NCBI RefSeq assembly: GCF_031119335.1
Contig: NZ_JAVHXT010000006.1
Location: 1 to 64,000, forward strand
DNA length: 64,000 nucleotides
From: Pedobacter sp.
Lineage (GTDB): Bacteria > Bacteroidota > Bacteroidia > Sphingobacteriales > Sphingobacteriaceae
Direction of reading: 5' to 3'
The notes beneath the pieces were generated by a model. The model was not told the DNA's origin and did no database searches. It saw nothing but the letters and a program-made list of their open reading frames with translations. The position numbers were made by a program, and so were the translations under genes. Numbering within the stretch: position 1 is the stretch's first letter; every line of letters starts with the position of its first letter. Below are positions 9,050 to 18,370 of this stretch, piece by piece.

Positions 9050-12000
9050 TTAAAATTGAACATTCAGTCCGAAGTTGAACACCCTAGTTAGTGGATAATT
9101 GGTATTGGCCGAAATCTCTGGATCTAGCCCTGGAAAATTGGTCCAGGTATGGAGATTTTGTCCATTAGCAAAAATCCTGAAATTCTGCACCCTCATCTTC
9201 TTAGCTAAAGCAACTGGGAATTGATAAGAAATTTCTATGTTGCGGAGTTTAAGGTAACTGGCATCTCTCAATAAGAAAGAGTTAAGTTCGTAACTTGGGT
9301 TTCCGGTAAGAGAATTGGGTTTCATAACAGGCCAGGTAGCTGTTTCATTATCAGCTGGCGATTGCCATCTTCCCAGTTGGGGAGCAAAATAGTTCAAACG
9401 ACCTCCACCAATTTCCCTTACATTGGAGCTTACCTTGCCTACACCTTGGAACAATACCGATACGGCGAAATTTTTATAGCTAAAACTTGGAGAAAAACCA
9501 TATACAATTTCGGGAATATCAGTACCGCCAACAGGCACTCGGTCGTTTCTATCAATAATCCCATCACCATTTACATCCATATATTTTAAATCTCCAGGAA
9601 TAACCGGATTAGCGGTAGCGTTATTAACAGGACTGCTGTTAATGTCATTCTGATCTTGGTAAAAACCTATCACTTTATAGCCTATAAATTGACCTATAGA
9701 GGTACCTGCCAATTTTTGATGTGCTGGCAATTGTGCCGCCTCATCAACAATCACGTATTTGTTTTTGGCTTTGGTAAACGTGGAATTAATTCCGTAGCCA
9801 AAATCACCTATATTATTTTTGTAATTGATCTCAAAATCGAAGCCTTGGTTTTTATTTTCACCAAAATTAACCTGAGGTAAAGTTTCTCCGTAAATAGCAG
9901 AGGTTGAGTTTACTCTTCCAAGCAAAATATCGTATCTCTTTTCATCAAATACATCAAAGGTTAGGGAAAGTTTGTTTTTAAATGCCTGCAATTCAAAGCC
10001 AAGATTTCTTTTGATTGATTTTTCCCAAGTAACATTTGGGTTTCCAAACTGGCTGTGGAACACCACTGGATTGAGCACTGCAGAATTTGGATTTCCAAAA
10101 TAAACCTGCGTGTTTGGCTTGGTATTGCCACCTAGATTACCTGGAGAAGCCCCTCCATTGGTATAGGCATCTAAATAAAGAAACCTACCACCTACACCTC
10201 CAAATCCGATAAGCCCGTATGAACCTCTGATTTTAAGAAAGTCGAGCCATTTGACATTGTCCATGAAGCTTTCCTCACTAATGGTCCAACCTGCAGAAAC
10301 TGCAGGAAAAAGCCCATATCTTTCTCCCTTAGGATAATTTTCTGAACCATTGTAAGATCCATTGGCTTCTACATAGTATTTATTGTTGTAATTATATTTT
10401 GTACTTAGCACCACCCCTTGATTAGCATAAGGTGCATTGGCTCCGGCTATGCGGCGAAGTTCTCTTTGTGCTACGGTGATTACCGATACGCTATGTTTTC
10501 CGAAAACCCTATTATAGTTTAATCCAGCCTGCAAATTAGACTTTAGGTAGCCATCTCTACTTACTTGTATGGCTGCCAACTCATCGTCATAAGTTCCGGG
10601 CTTAAGAGTTAATGTGGAATTGGTTTTATTGAGTTCGTATTCACTGTAGCGTCCTTCTTGTGTTCTCAGACTTAAGATGTTGGCATCATAACCAAACGTC
10701 ACCTTAAACGATAGCCCTTTGGTAACCGCATCAAGCGCTTGATCAAAGACGAAAATACTCTCAAAGGCATTGTTGTCCGATTCAAAATAACCTGCTCGGG
10801 TTAACATGGCGTAAGGATTAGGCGTGTTTAAGCCAAGTCTACCAAAATCTGTAATGTGGTTATAGGTATCGTCCAGAATACGTTGTTCTGGAGTTTGTGG
10901 ATTGGTATATTCTGGAAAAAAAGGCAAACCCCACGAAGGCAAGGCAATGATACGAGCAAAAAACTCTTCTGTACCACCTGGTCTAATTCCTCCAAAAAAA
11001 CCTCTCATTCCCAACTTTTGCTCTAGTCTTCCCGCAAGCCTTAGGCTAACCTTAGTGGTTTTGGTAAGTGTAAAATCTAGGTTAGATCTAAAGTTATAGC
11101 GATTAAAATCTGCATTTGTCTTATAACCAGATGGTGTTTCGTAGTTTTTAAACATACCATCTTCAAACAGGTAGCCCGCTGATACAAAATATTTTACTCT
11201 ATTAGATCCCCCAGAAAAATTAAGGTTGTGTTGCGTTCTCATCCAGTTGGGTCTGGTGATTGCTTCATACCAGTTTACATTTGGATACAGCAAAGGATCT
11301 CCATCCCCTCTTCTAAATGTCTCCAAATCATTAGCTGTAAAAAATTTGGCATTAATATCTAGAAGTCCATTTCTAATTAGGTTATCCTCTCCCTCATTAT
11401 GTAAGCTTGCACTTTGAAAAGCCTCAAGCACTTCAGGATAGCCGGTAGTGCTGGTCAATCCCATTCCACCAGAGTAGGAAATAGTTGTTTTACCCAAATT
11501 ACCCGATTTGGTAGTTACCAATATTACCCCATTTGCACCTTTAATACCGAAGAGCGCAGTAGAAGAAGCATCTTTTAATACACTGATTGATTCTATTTCA
11601 TTGGCATCGATATTACCAAAGGTTTCCCTTTCAATTCCATCAACAATAATCAATGCTGCCGAGTTTGCCGAAGCTCGCCCACGCACATAAATGGTAGAAG
11701 CAGTTTCCCCAGGTTTTCCACTTGCCTGACGCGAAATAATTCCCGGAACCTGCCCAATCAGTGAATTGGTGATATCAGCTACCGGCGTTTTCACAATATC
11801 TTTGCCCGATAGAGTACTGATAGCAGCCGTCTGTTCTTTCTTTTTCTGGGTACCATAACCTACAATAATTACGGAGTTAAGATCGCTAGACTGCTCCTTA
11901 ATAATGATGTTCAACTGCGTTTTTTCACCTACAGTTACTTCTTGCGAGGTAAACCCGGTATACGAAAAAACCAAAACAGCAGTTTTATCTGGAACGCTAA

Positions 12001-12304
12001 TATTGAATACCCCATCGCCATTTGTAATAACAACAAGGTCACTACCTTTTAATCTTACCGATACACCAGGCATTGGCAAACCTTTCTCATCAACTACCTT
12101 TCCGGTAACTCTAATGGCGACAAAATTAGTCCTCGAATTAGAATGGCCTTCAAATCTCCCTTTAGTTGCCGCCACATTTTTCTTTGCTGCATTGGCTTGC
12201 GTTAATGGTGTTAAAGCCAAAAGCCAAACAAATTGAAGCTTTATAATTTTTTTTATCACCGAGTGGTATTCATCCCTCTGTGGTAGAGTAAATTTTATAT
12301 GCAT
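9050..12304 (-). CDS. SusC-family TonB-dependent outer-membrane transporter (PUL1, first pair)
   Basis: A 1084-residue TonB-dependent transporter. A longer-than-usual N-terminus (MHIKFTLPQRDEYHSVIKK) precedes the hydrophobic signal, which ends near TPLTQANA. Next come a carboxypeptidase-D-like domain (RVTGKVVDEKGLPMPGVSV), a TonB-plug entry (LNSVIIVGYGTQKKKEQT), plug motifs (GQVPGIISRQASGKPGE; ISVLKDASSTALFGIKGANG) and the barrel. The C-terminus ends in Phe (FNFGLNVQF), typical of BAM-assembled barrels. No STN domain is apparent. The 260 bp upstream (12305-12564) contain no gene and no perfect TAnnTTTG box on this strand, so transcription may come from further upstream of the SGNH-like gene. 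Confidence 0.95.
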   Translation of the reverse strand: MHIKFTLPQRDEYHSVIKKIIKLQFVWLLALTPLTQANAAKKNVAATKGRFEGHSNSRTNFVAIRVTGKVVDEKGLPMPGVSVRLKGSDLVVITNGDGVFNISVPDKTAVLVFSYTGFTSQEVTVGEKTQLNIIIKEQSSDLNSVIIVGYGTQKKKEQTAAISTLSGKDIVKTPVADITNSLIGQVPGIISRQASGKPGETASTIYVRGRASANSAALIIVDGIERETFGNIDANEIESISVLKDASSTALFGIKGANGVILVTTKSGNLGKTTISYSGGMGLTSTTGYPEVLEAFQSASLHNEGEDNLIRNGLLDINAKFFTANDLETFRRGDGDPLLYPNVNWYEAITRPNWMRTQHNLNFSGGSNRVKYFVSAGYLFEDGMFKNYETPSGYKTNADFNRYNFRSNLDFTLTKTTKVSLRLAGRLEQKLGMRGFFGGIRPGGTEEFFARIIALPSWGLPFFPEYTNPQTPEQRILDDTYNHITDFGRLGLNTPNPYAMLTRAGYFESDNNAFESIFVFDQALDAVTKGLSFKVTFGYDANILSLRTQEGRYSEYELNKTNSTLTLKPGTYDDELAAIQVSRDGYLKSNLQAGLNYNRVFGKHSVSVITVAQRELRRIAGANAPYANQGVVLSTKYNYNNKYYVEANGSYNGSENYPKGERYGLFPAVSAGWTISEESFMDNVKWLDFLKIRGSYGLIGFGGVGGRFLYLDAYTNGGASPGNLGGNTKPNTQVYFGNPNSAVLNPVVFHSQFGNPNVTWEKSIKRNLGFELQAFKNKLSLTFDVFDEKRYDILLGRVNSTSAIYGETLPQVNFGENKNQGFDFEINYKNNIGDFGYGINSTFTKAKNKYVIVDEAAQLPAHQKLAGTSIGQFIGYKVIGFYQDQNDINSSPVNNATANPVIPGDLKYMDVNGDGIIDRNDRVPVGGTDIPEIVYGFSPSFSYKNFAVSVLFQGVGKVSSNVREIGGGRLNYFAPQLGRWQSPADNETATWPVMKPNSLTGNPSYELNSFLLRDASYLKLRNIEISYQFPVALAKKMRVQNFRIFANGQNLHTWTNFPGLDPEISANTNYPLTRVFNFGLNVQF

Positions 12305-12564
12305 TTGAATATTTAGATTAAATCAGATAGTTCTAATGACCAATGATTTGATTAGCCAATATCAGCCAATCAGATATCAATGGATGTGGTATCTTTTTAT
12401 ATTTTGTTTTAAATTAATTTTCACGTTAGGACATTTTTTAGGAAAATAAACGCTTCCCCATTTTATATCACGAGCTGTACACTTGACTATTCTATCTAAG
12501 CAACTGCGCTATTATTGGGGATCTCATTATTATTCTAGGATAGTACAGTATAAGTATGCCAGCC

Positions 12565-13728
12565 TTATGGCGTAGTCCCATAAACTTCAAATTCTCTAAT
12601 TCTATAATAGGTACTGCGTCTTCCTTGCCCTACAAACCTCACATATTTTGCAACCTTATTTCCCGTGAATGTCTCAATGGTGTAGCTCGTATTATCTGTA
12701 ACTCCTGTGGCCGATGCAATCAGTCTCCAAGTGGTTCCATTATCAGAAGCTTCTATATTAAATGCCGATGCATAATGGTTTGTACCACCTTCCCAAAAAA
12801 TAACTATTTTGTTAATATCATAAGGTGCAGAGAGCTCAACAGCCAAAGTTTGCGAAAACATTGCCGCTGATGACCAAAGCGTAGCCATATCTCCGTCTAC
12901 TGCTTTATCTCCGGTAGTTGTTGCATTCTCGGTTCCATTAACTGTTACAGGCCTATTCAATGCCACATTTGAAGGTAGAGGAGGCCCCACTACTGGCGGG
13001 GTAGTGCCCAGTATTGCCGCAAGCATATTTACCCAAAGATTGTAACCTGGTTCCGTAAGATGAATTCCATCAGCAACAGCATACGAACTTTTGATTAGTC
13101 CATTACTTTCTGCGAACAAAGTATAAGTATCAATTAAATCAAAAGGCTCTGTTAACGACTTGGTTTGCAAAAGTGTGTTGGTTTCCCTTATTTTTGAAAC
13201 CAAAGCTGCTGATCTTGTTGGGAAAACAGTATTAACGTAGATTTTAGTCTGCGCTGATTCTTTGTTAATAGATTTTACGATTTCACTAATCTGATCTGCG
13301 GTGTTGCTTGGTGAAGAGTTAGGAAGCATTAAATCTTCTATCCCTATTTCTATAAAAACATAAGAAGGCTTGTAATGCGTAATTTCCTTTAGCCGTTGCA
13401 AAACACCAAAAGTAAGATCATTGGTTATACCTCTATTTCTTGCTGTTGGGGCCCCTAAGCGAGTAGCCCAATTACCTCCAAGTTCAATTAGACCATTGCC
13501 TAAAAATATTATCTCTCCTCTTTTTAAAGGCTGTGTCTTAAATTCCACGATGCGCTTAGCATAGTTGTTTTTTCCGTCTGTAGTGTGGTCTGGCAAAAGT
13601 AAATCTGCAGCTGGATAAAGCGCATCAAGTGGATCAATGGTATTAAATCCGGGATATTGCTGTAAGTCTTCTTTACATCCCGCAAAAGCAAAGACACAAA
13701 TGGCCAGAATGGCAATTATCTTTTTCAT
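12565..13728 (-). CDS. SGNH/GDSL-hydrolase-like lipoprotein with C-terminal discoidin domain; catalytic serine replaced
   Basis: A 387-residue lipoprotein (lipobox FAFAGC, Cys18), first gene of PUL1. Residues of about 70-242 have the SGNH-hydrolase layout seen in GDSL acetylesterases. The block I nucleophile motif reads FLGNGLIE, with Gly79 where GNS normally supplies Ser. Block II NRGI (Gly100) is intact. Block III reads GIED, with Glu131 in place of the oxyanion Asn of GxND. Block V DGIH (Asp220, His223) is intact. The Gly79 codon GGT is one base from AGT (Ser). Residues of about 253-387 form an F5/8 type C domain related to that of the protein at 130. By family logic it is probably inactive as an esterase and may bind glycan, but this is inference. 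Confidence 0.8.
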   Translation of the reverse strand: MKKIIAILAICVFAFAGCKEDLQQYPGFNTIDPLDALYPAADLLLPDHTTDGKNNYAKRIVEFKTQPLKRGEIIFLGNGLIELGGNWATRLGAPTARNRGITNDLTFGVLQRLKEITHYKPSYVFIEIGIEDLMLPNSSPSNTADQISEIVKSINKESAQTKIYVNTVFPTRSAALVSKIRETNTLLQTKSLTEPFDLIDTYTLFAESNGLIKSSYAVADGIHLTEPGYNLWVNMLAAILGTTPPVVGPPLPSNVALNRPVTVNGTENATTTGDKAVDGDMATLWSSAAMFSQTLAVELSAPYDINKIVIFWEGGTNHYASAFNIEASDNGTTWRLIASATGVTDNTSYTIETFTGNKVAKYVRFVGQGRRSTYYRIREFEVYGTTP

Positions 13729-14456
13729 AATCGGTTATTATTTGGTTGTATTAGTTAATGCTATTTAGGTGCTGAATGAGACAGATACTATTTTACCTTT
13801 CCTTTTGCCAAAAACAGCGATTAGAGAATCTTCCTGTTTTATAAAATATGTATTAATTGGGATTTTTATCTTGAAATAACCAATGACATTGCGGTTCATA
13901 TATTCGAACAAAATAAAAACTACATTTAGCATTAGGCATTAGGCAAACAATAGGTTAGAATGTCCCTATGTGCAAATGTGCGTATCGTCTTTTCATAATA
14001 ATTTATATTTGGTTTGTTTTAGAAAGCAAAGATCAGTAAGCATGTACCATTTACCATTACTCATCTTCCTTACTCCCTTGATACAAACTTAATTAAGGTG
14101 CCAACGAATTTGTAATACATTTTTAACCTTTTAAAATACTAAAACATCAAAGTAAAAACCGCACCATTATTGCAGAGTTGCTATATGACAAAATTAAATG
14201 AGCTTGTCCATACCGATTCAGTATGGGCTTCTTATTTTCACAAAGTTGATGGAGAATTGACCATCATTTAAAAAAATGCAACGAAAGGAATGCCAGTAAG
14301 ACTAGTTCTGATTGGTCAGAATTAGCCAGCACTAGATAATCAAAAAATTAGCACTAGAAGTAGTGTAAGGTGGCAGAAATATATGAGCAATAAGCATCCA
14401 TCATATTGCAAGGTAAAATGTGCTTCAGTTTCTGTTTAGTATCTAATAACCGTTAG
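13729..14456. other. Intergenic region between PUL1 and the rhamnose operon
   Basis: These 728 bp hold no convincing gene. The region should carry the PUL1 control sequences. One minus-strand TAAGTTTG box (14084-14091) fits the Bacteroidetes -7 consensus, but no matching -33 TTTG lies at the right distance. CATGTACC at 14041-14048 repeats a motif found in the rhaT-gntR spacer. A short direct repeat of TTAGGCA occurs near 13931-13944. Nothing else stands out. Confidence 0.5.
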
Positions 14457-15602
14457 TTATTTTAACAGATGCTTCTCAAAATCTGAAACCTGGCTACAAT
14501 TGACTTGTTCCATCACCTGTTTTAACTGTCGCTTCAGAATGGCCATGGCATGCTGGCCTCCTTCGTTACCTAATGCCGCTGTACTGTACATAAATGTGCG
14601 ACCTAAGAAAGCAAAATCGGCACCCACAGCCAAGGCTCTTGCAACATCTGCTCCAGATCTGATACCGCTGTCCATCATCACTTTTAACTGATCTTTAAAT
14701 GGAACCAATTTTTTCAAAGAAGCGATGGCAGATTCTGCAGAATCTAATTGCCTGCCACCGTGGTTGGATACAATAATACCATCGGCACCTAATTCTACGG
14801 CCAATTGTGCATCTTCTGGAGTTGCAATTCCTTTAATTACCAATTTCCCTTTCCACTGATCCCTTATCGCTGCTATCCTATCCGTATCAAGCCTCCCAGA
14901 AAAAGTTCGATCCATAAATGCACCGAGCTGTTTCATATCCAAGCCTTTAGGCATATATGGTTTCATAGTGGCAAAAGTTGGCGTACCATGAAACAAAGTC
15001 TGCAAAGCCCAATGTGGCCGTCGCATAATCTGTAATATATTGTTCAAAGTCATACGCGGGGGCATGGCCAAACCGTTGCGGATATCCCTTGGTCTAAAAC
15101 CGAATGTTGGCACGTCAGATAAAATCACCAACACATTACATTCTACATCTTTCAATCTTCTAACGATATCATTTCTAAGTTTTTCTTCTGCCGGATGATA
15201 GAGTTGGAACCAAAATTCTCCATGGGTAATTTGGGCAATTTCTTCTATTGAACTTGTAGATACCGTGCTTAAAATAAAAGGCACTTTATGTTCATAAGCA
15301 GCTTTAGCTAAAATATTCGGAGAGTTAGGCCAAATCAGTCCCTGTAAACCAACAGGAGCTACGCCAAACGGTGCCTGATAAGTTTTGCCAAAAAGTTCTA
15401 CAGTCATATCTGTTCCATCATGCCCCCTCAAATAATAGGGGTTTAGCTTTATATCACGAAGCTCGGCTGTATTACGGTAAAGATTTACATCTTCATTACA
15501 TCCTCCATCTAAATATTCAAAAGCGAAACGTGGAATTTTACTTTTGGCCTTTCTGCGTAAATCGTCTATACCGGGATAAGCTTGATTATATTTTAGGTTC
15601 AT
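14457..15602 (-). CDS. lldD: FMN-dependent alpha-hydroxy-acid (L-lactate) dehydrogenase
   Basis: A 381-residue member of the FMN-dependent alpha-hydroxy-acid dehydrogenase family, which oxidizes L-lactate to pyruvate at the membrane. I chose the start at 15602 (MNLKYNQAYPGIDDL); the frame is open to 15653, but that lies well inside the kinase gene. Visible motifs are FAFEYLDGGCNED, the FMN-binding Lys in GKLVIKGI, the catalytic His in IIVSNHGGRQLDS, and the C-terminal FMN phosphate site (MMDSGIRSGADV; GADFAFLGR). It overlaps the upstream kinase by 17 bp and is the last gene of the rhamnose operon. That position fits a role in oxidizing the L-lactate made from rhamnose via lactaldehyde, although other 2-hydroxy acids cannot be excluded. 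Confidence 0.85.
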   Translation of the reverse strand: MNLKYNQAYPGIDDLRRKAKSKIPRFAFEYLDGGCNEDVNLYRNTAELRDIKLNPYYLRGHDGTDMTVELFGKTYQAPFGVAPVGLQGLIWPNSPNILAKAAYEHKVPFILSTVSTSSIEEIAQITHGEFWFQLYHPAEEKLRNDIVRRLKDVECNVLVILSDVPTFGFRPRDIRNGLAMPPRMTLNNILQIMRRPHWALQTLFHGTPTFATMKPYMPKGLDMKQLGAFMDRTFSGRLDTDRIAAIRDQWKGKLVIKGIATPEDAQLAVELGADGIIVSNHGGRQLDSAESAIASLKKLVPFKDQLKVMMDSGIRSGADVARALAVGADFAFLGRTFMYSTAALGNEGGQHAMAILKRQLKQVMEQVNCSQVSDFEKHLLK

Positions 15603-16983
15603 TTTCAACTTTTGTTGGATGTGGTGTATAAAGTTTAAGTTCGATGATATCATTGGGTAGTGGCTTTGTATTCCACAACTGATGAATGACTAAAGCGGCA
15701 CCAATGGCCGTTGCCTGTGGCATGTGTGCGGCATAAACCTCGCAATTGGGAAATACAGCAGCCAACAAATTCATAAAAACTGTATTTTTACTAAAGCCCC
15801 CGTCAACGAAAATTCTTTTAGCCGATGTACCATCAAGTACCAACTGGGTAGAACGATACTGTTGTACAATTAAATCGGTCATTAACTGGTAATAAGCTGC
15901 TATCTCATTTTCAAATTCGTTGAGGTTTATCTCTTCAAATGGTAATGACGTCCAGTTTTCTGCTTTTATTTTCTGTGGAGATAAGGACTTTACCAGTTCT
16001 TGTTTGTATTCGAGATTTCTGAACATTAACACATCACAATTGAAGTGAGCTGCTATTCTTTTTGTTTGTTGCTCATAAGCGAAACCAGAGAACAATCGTG
16101 ATGCTTTTACGGCCTTGCCTTCATATTGCATGTAGCAAAGCACATCTTGATTTAGCTCTTCGGCAGTTAAAACCTGCTGATTGAATGGATTAAGGGAAAT
16201 GCACCAAGTACCGGTTGATAGTAAAACAAATGGCTCTTTGAAGCTTTTTAGATACGGAATAAGTGCCGCAGAACTATCGTGCAACCCTACTCCTACGCTG
16301 TAACTGCTGCCCGGAAAAGTAGCTGGAGAAACATGATCTGAAGGTGCTATTGGTGCCATTTTGTCTAAGATATGCTCTTTAAATACCCATTCATGATAAT
16401 CACCTTTTTCAAAATCCCAGAAATTGGTATGGCAACCCAAACTCGTTTTATCTGCATAAGCCTTTCCGCTAAGCAAAAAACTAAGGTATTGTGGTAGGTG
16501 CAAGGCATATTTTAACTTTTCAAAGATTTGTGGCTTTTCATTTTTTAACCTGTACAGCTGCATCCCGGAATTTAAACTACCTAAAACTGGCGATGCTGTT
16601 TTAGCCGCAAATAATTCTTCGCCACCGTATTGCCGATAAAATTCTTCTTTTAAATCTTGTGGATAACTCTTCAGGTAATTTTGAAGCGAAGTAAGTGGTG
16701 TTCCATTTTCATCGATATAGACCAAACTTGCTCCGTAAGAAGCAAAATTAATAGCCTTTAGTTCAAATTTTGGATTAGCAAAAACCTCTCTCAATGAATC
16801 GAAAATGGAAAGCCTAAGGCTATCGAGATTTTCACAGGGGTCACCATCTTCATCAACAGTTTCAATGAAACGTGCCGAACGCTCAAAAACTACACGATAT
16901 TGCTCATCAAAAAGAAAAAGCTTTTTGTTCGTTTTCCCGACATCAAAAACCGCTACTACGGGTATCTTTTCTTCTGTAAACAT
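15586..16983 (-). CDS. rhaB: FGGY-family carbohydrate kinase, probable L-rhamnulokinase
   Basis: A 465-residue sugar kinase of the FGGY family. The N-terminal phosphate-1 loop reads VFDVGKTNKKLFLFDEQ. Later motifs include LLSTGTWCISLNP and the C-terminal adenosine site IFVDGGFSKNTVFMNLLAAVFP with ATAIGAALV. Position between a rhamnose isomerase and downstream lactate dehydrogenase, in an operon with a rhamnulose-1-phosphate aldolase, makes L-rhamnulose the expected substrate. The start is four bases after the rhaI stop, indicating tight coupling. The sequence alone does not separate rhamnulokinase from fuculokinase; the operon decides. Confidence 0.85.
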   Translation of the reverse strand: MFTEEKIPVVAVFDVGKTNKKLFLFDEQYRVVFERSARFIETVDEDGDPCENLDSLRLSIFDSLREVFANPKFELKAINFASYGASLVYIDENGTPLTSLQNYLKSYPQDLKEEFYRQYGGEELFAAKTASPVLGSLNSGMQLYRLKNEKPQIFEKLKYALHLPQYLSFLLSGKAYADKTSLGCHTNFWDFEKGDYHEWVFKEHILDKMAPIAPSDHVSPATFPGSSYSVGVGLHDSSAALIPYLKSFKEPFVLLSTGTWCISLNPFNQQVLTAEELNQDVLCYMQYEGKAVKASRLFSGFAYEQQTKRIAAHFNCDVLMFRNLEYKQELVKSLSPQKIKAENWTSLPFEEINLNEFENEIAAYYQLMTDLIVQQYRSTQLVLDGTSAKRIFVDGGFSKNTVFMNLLAAVFPNCEVYAAHMPQATAIGAALVIHQLWNTKPLPNDIIELKLYTPHPTKVENEPKI

Positions 16984-16987
16984 GGCT

Positions 16988-18271
16988 CTATAATCCAGTA
17001 GCAGTTGTATTTTTACCTCTTTGGTTGATTAATTGCTCACGGCAACTCAATGTTCTGTATAACTGTAAAGGATTTAAAGCTGCATTGGCTTGCAACCTTG
17101 CTTCGGCAACCAGCGCTCTAAAATCGGTTCTAAAAGTATGCTGTAATATTTCCTGTGCTTGTACTACATCATTATTTTGTTGAGCCTGCACTAAGGCTGA
17201 CCTATTTACCATTAAAGCTTGTGCATAGGCCAACATAATGGCTTCTACCGACTGTAACAAGTCTTCTAAAGGATCTTTCACATTATGGGAAGCGTCGATC
17301 ATCCAAGCTAAATCTTTGGCGTGGTTCATTCCCTTTGCATCCATACCCTCAACCAGCTCATTAAAAATTAAGAACACTTGATAAGGTTTGATGCTGCCCG
17401 CCGTTAAATCGTCATCACCATATTTAGAATCGTTGAAATGGAAACCGCCCAATTTGTTTTCCATAAGCAATAGTGCTACAATTTGCTCAATATTAGCATT
17501 AGGAAGGTGATGCCCTAAATCTACCAACGTTTTTGCCTTTGCCCCTAGTTTGTTGGCCAATAGCATCGATTGGCCCCAATCGCCAATGGTGGTTGAGTAG
17601 AAATTAGGCTCGAAAGCCTTATATTCAACCAATAAAGTCCAGTCTGATGGCAAAGCTGCATAAATCTGTTGTAAACTGTCTAAGGTATTTTCGAAAGCCT
17701 TTCTAAAATTAAGCTGACCAGGGAAACACGAACCATCGGCCAACCAAACGGTCAATGCCTTAGAACCTAAACCTTCCCCCTGCTTAATTACTTCTATATT
17801 ATGGGCAATAGCTTGTTGCCTAACGTTTTTATCTACGTGCTGTAAAGAGCCAAACTTGTAGCTTAAAGGTGCGTTGGGTTGATCTTGAAAAGTATTCGAA
17901 TTTACGGCATCGAACAATAAACCAGCTTGCGAAGCCAATGACTTGATATGATTAACATCTGTCGGGATATCCCACGGGATGTGGAGAGATATTGCACCAC
18001 TTGCCGCATTTAATTGATGCAAGAGTCCCACATCTTCTATCTTTTCTTCAAGCGTTCTTGGCTCTCCTCCCGAAATGGCAAATCTTCCAAAACGAGTGCC
18101 TCCTGTTCCCAAAGCCCAGCTTGGTATGGCTATTTGAAAATCCTTTAATTTAGCTATTACCTTTTCTATATTATCGTTGCCCCATTCTTCTTTTAACAAC
18201 TGCAATTTGCGTTGATGTACTGCACCTAAAGTATCGTTATGTAAGGCTATAGCTTTTTGATCAATCTTCAT
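16988..18271 (-). CDS. rhaI: L-rhamnose isomerase (RhaI type)
   Basis: A 427-residue TIM-barrel sugar isomerase converting L-rhamnose to L-rhamnulose. The divalent-metal site is readable: Glu in LLVEYKAFEP, Asp and His in LVDLGHHLPNANIE, and His/Asp in GGFHFNDSKYGDDDL. Early conserved stretches are PSWALGTGGTRFGRF and SLHIPWDIPTDV. It matches the RhaI group rather than classical E. coli RhaA. It precedes the kinase by four bases and follows the fused aldolase/dehydrogenase gene after 99 bp, so it may also have some separate transcription or processing. Substrate assignment relies on family plus operon. Confidence 0.88.
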   Translation of the reverse strand: MKIDQKAIALHNDTLGAVHQRKLQLLKEEWGNDNIEKVIAKLKDFQIAIPSWALGTGGTRFGRFAISGGEPRTLEEKIEDVGLLHQLNAASGAISLHIPWDIPTDVNHIKSLASQAGLLFDAVNSNTFQDQPNAPLSYKFGSLQHVDKNVRQQAIAHNIEVIKQGEGLGSKALTVWLADGSCFPGQLNFRKAFENTLDSLQQIYAALPSDWTLLVEYKAFEPNFYSTTIGDWGQSMLLANKLGAKAKTLVDLGHHLPNANIEQIVALLLMENKLGGFHFNDSKYGDDDLTAGSIKPYQVFLIFNELVEGMDAKGMNHAKDLAWMIDASHNVKDPLEDLLQSVEAIMLAYAQALMVNRSALVQAQQNNDVVQAQEILQHTFRTDFRALVAEARLQANAALNPLQLYRTLSCREQLINQRGKNTTATGL

Positions 18272-18370
18272 CGGAATTATATTTGGTATAAAAAATAGAA
18301 TACTATTTCGAGGACAGTACTACTGCTTGACCGCCCCCTACGCATAGCTGTTAACTAAAGTACTAAAAAC

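Noticed and set aside
15586..15653. Apparent long overlap between kinase and lactate dehydrogenase genes, suggesting a frameshift
   Set aside because: A start at 15602 gives a normal family N-terminus and only a 17-bp overlap, so no frameshift is needed.
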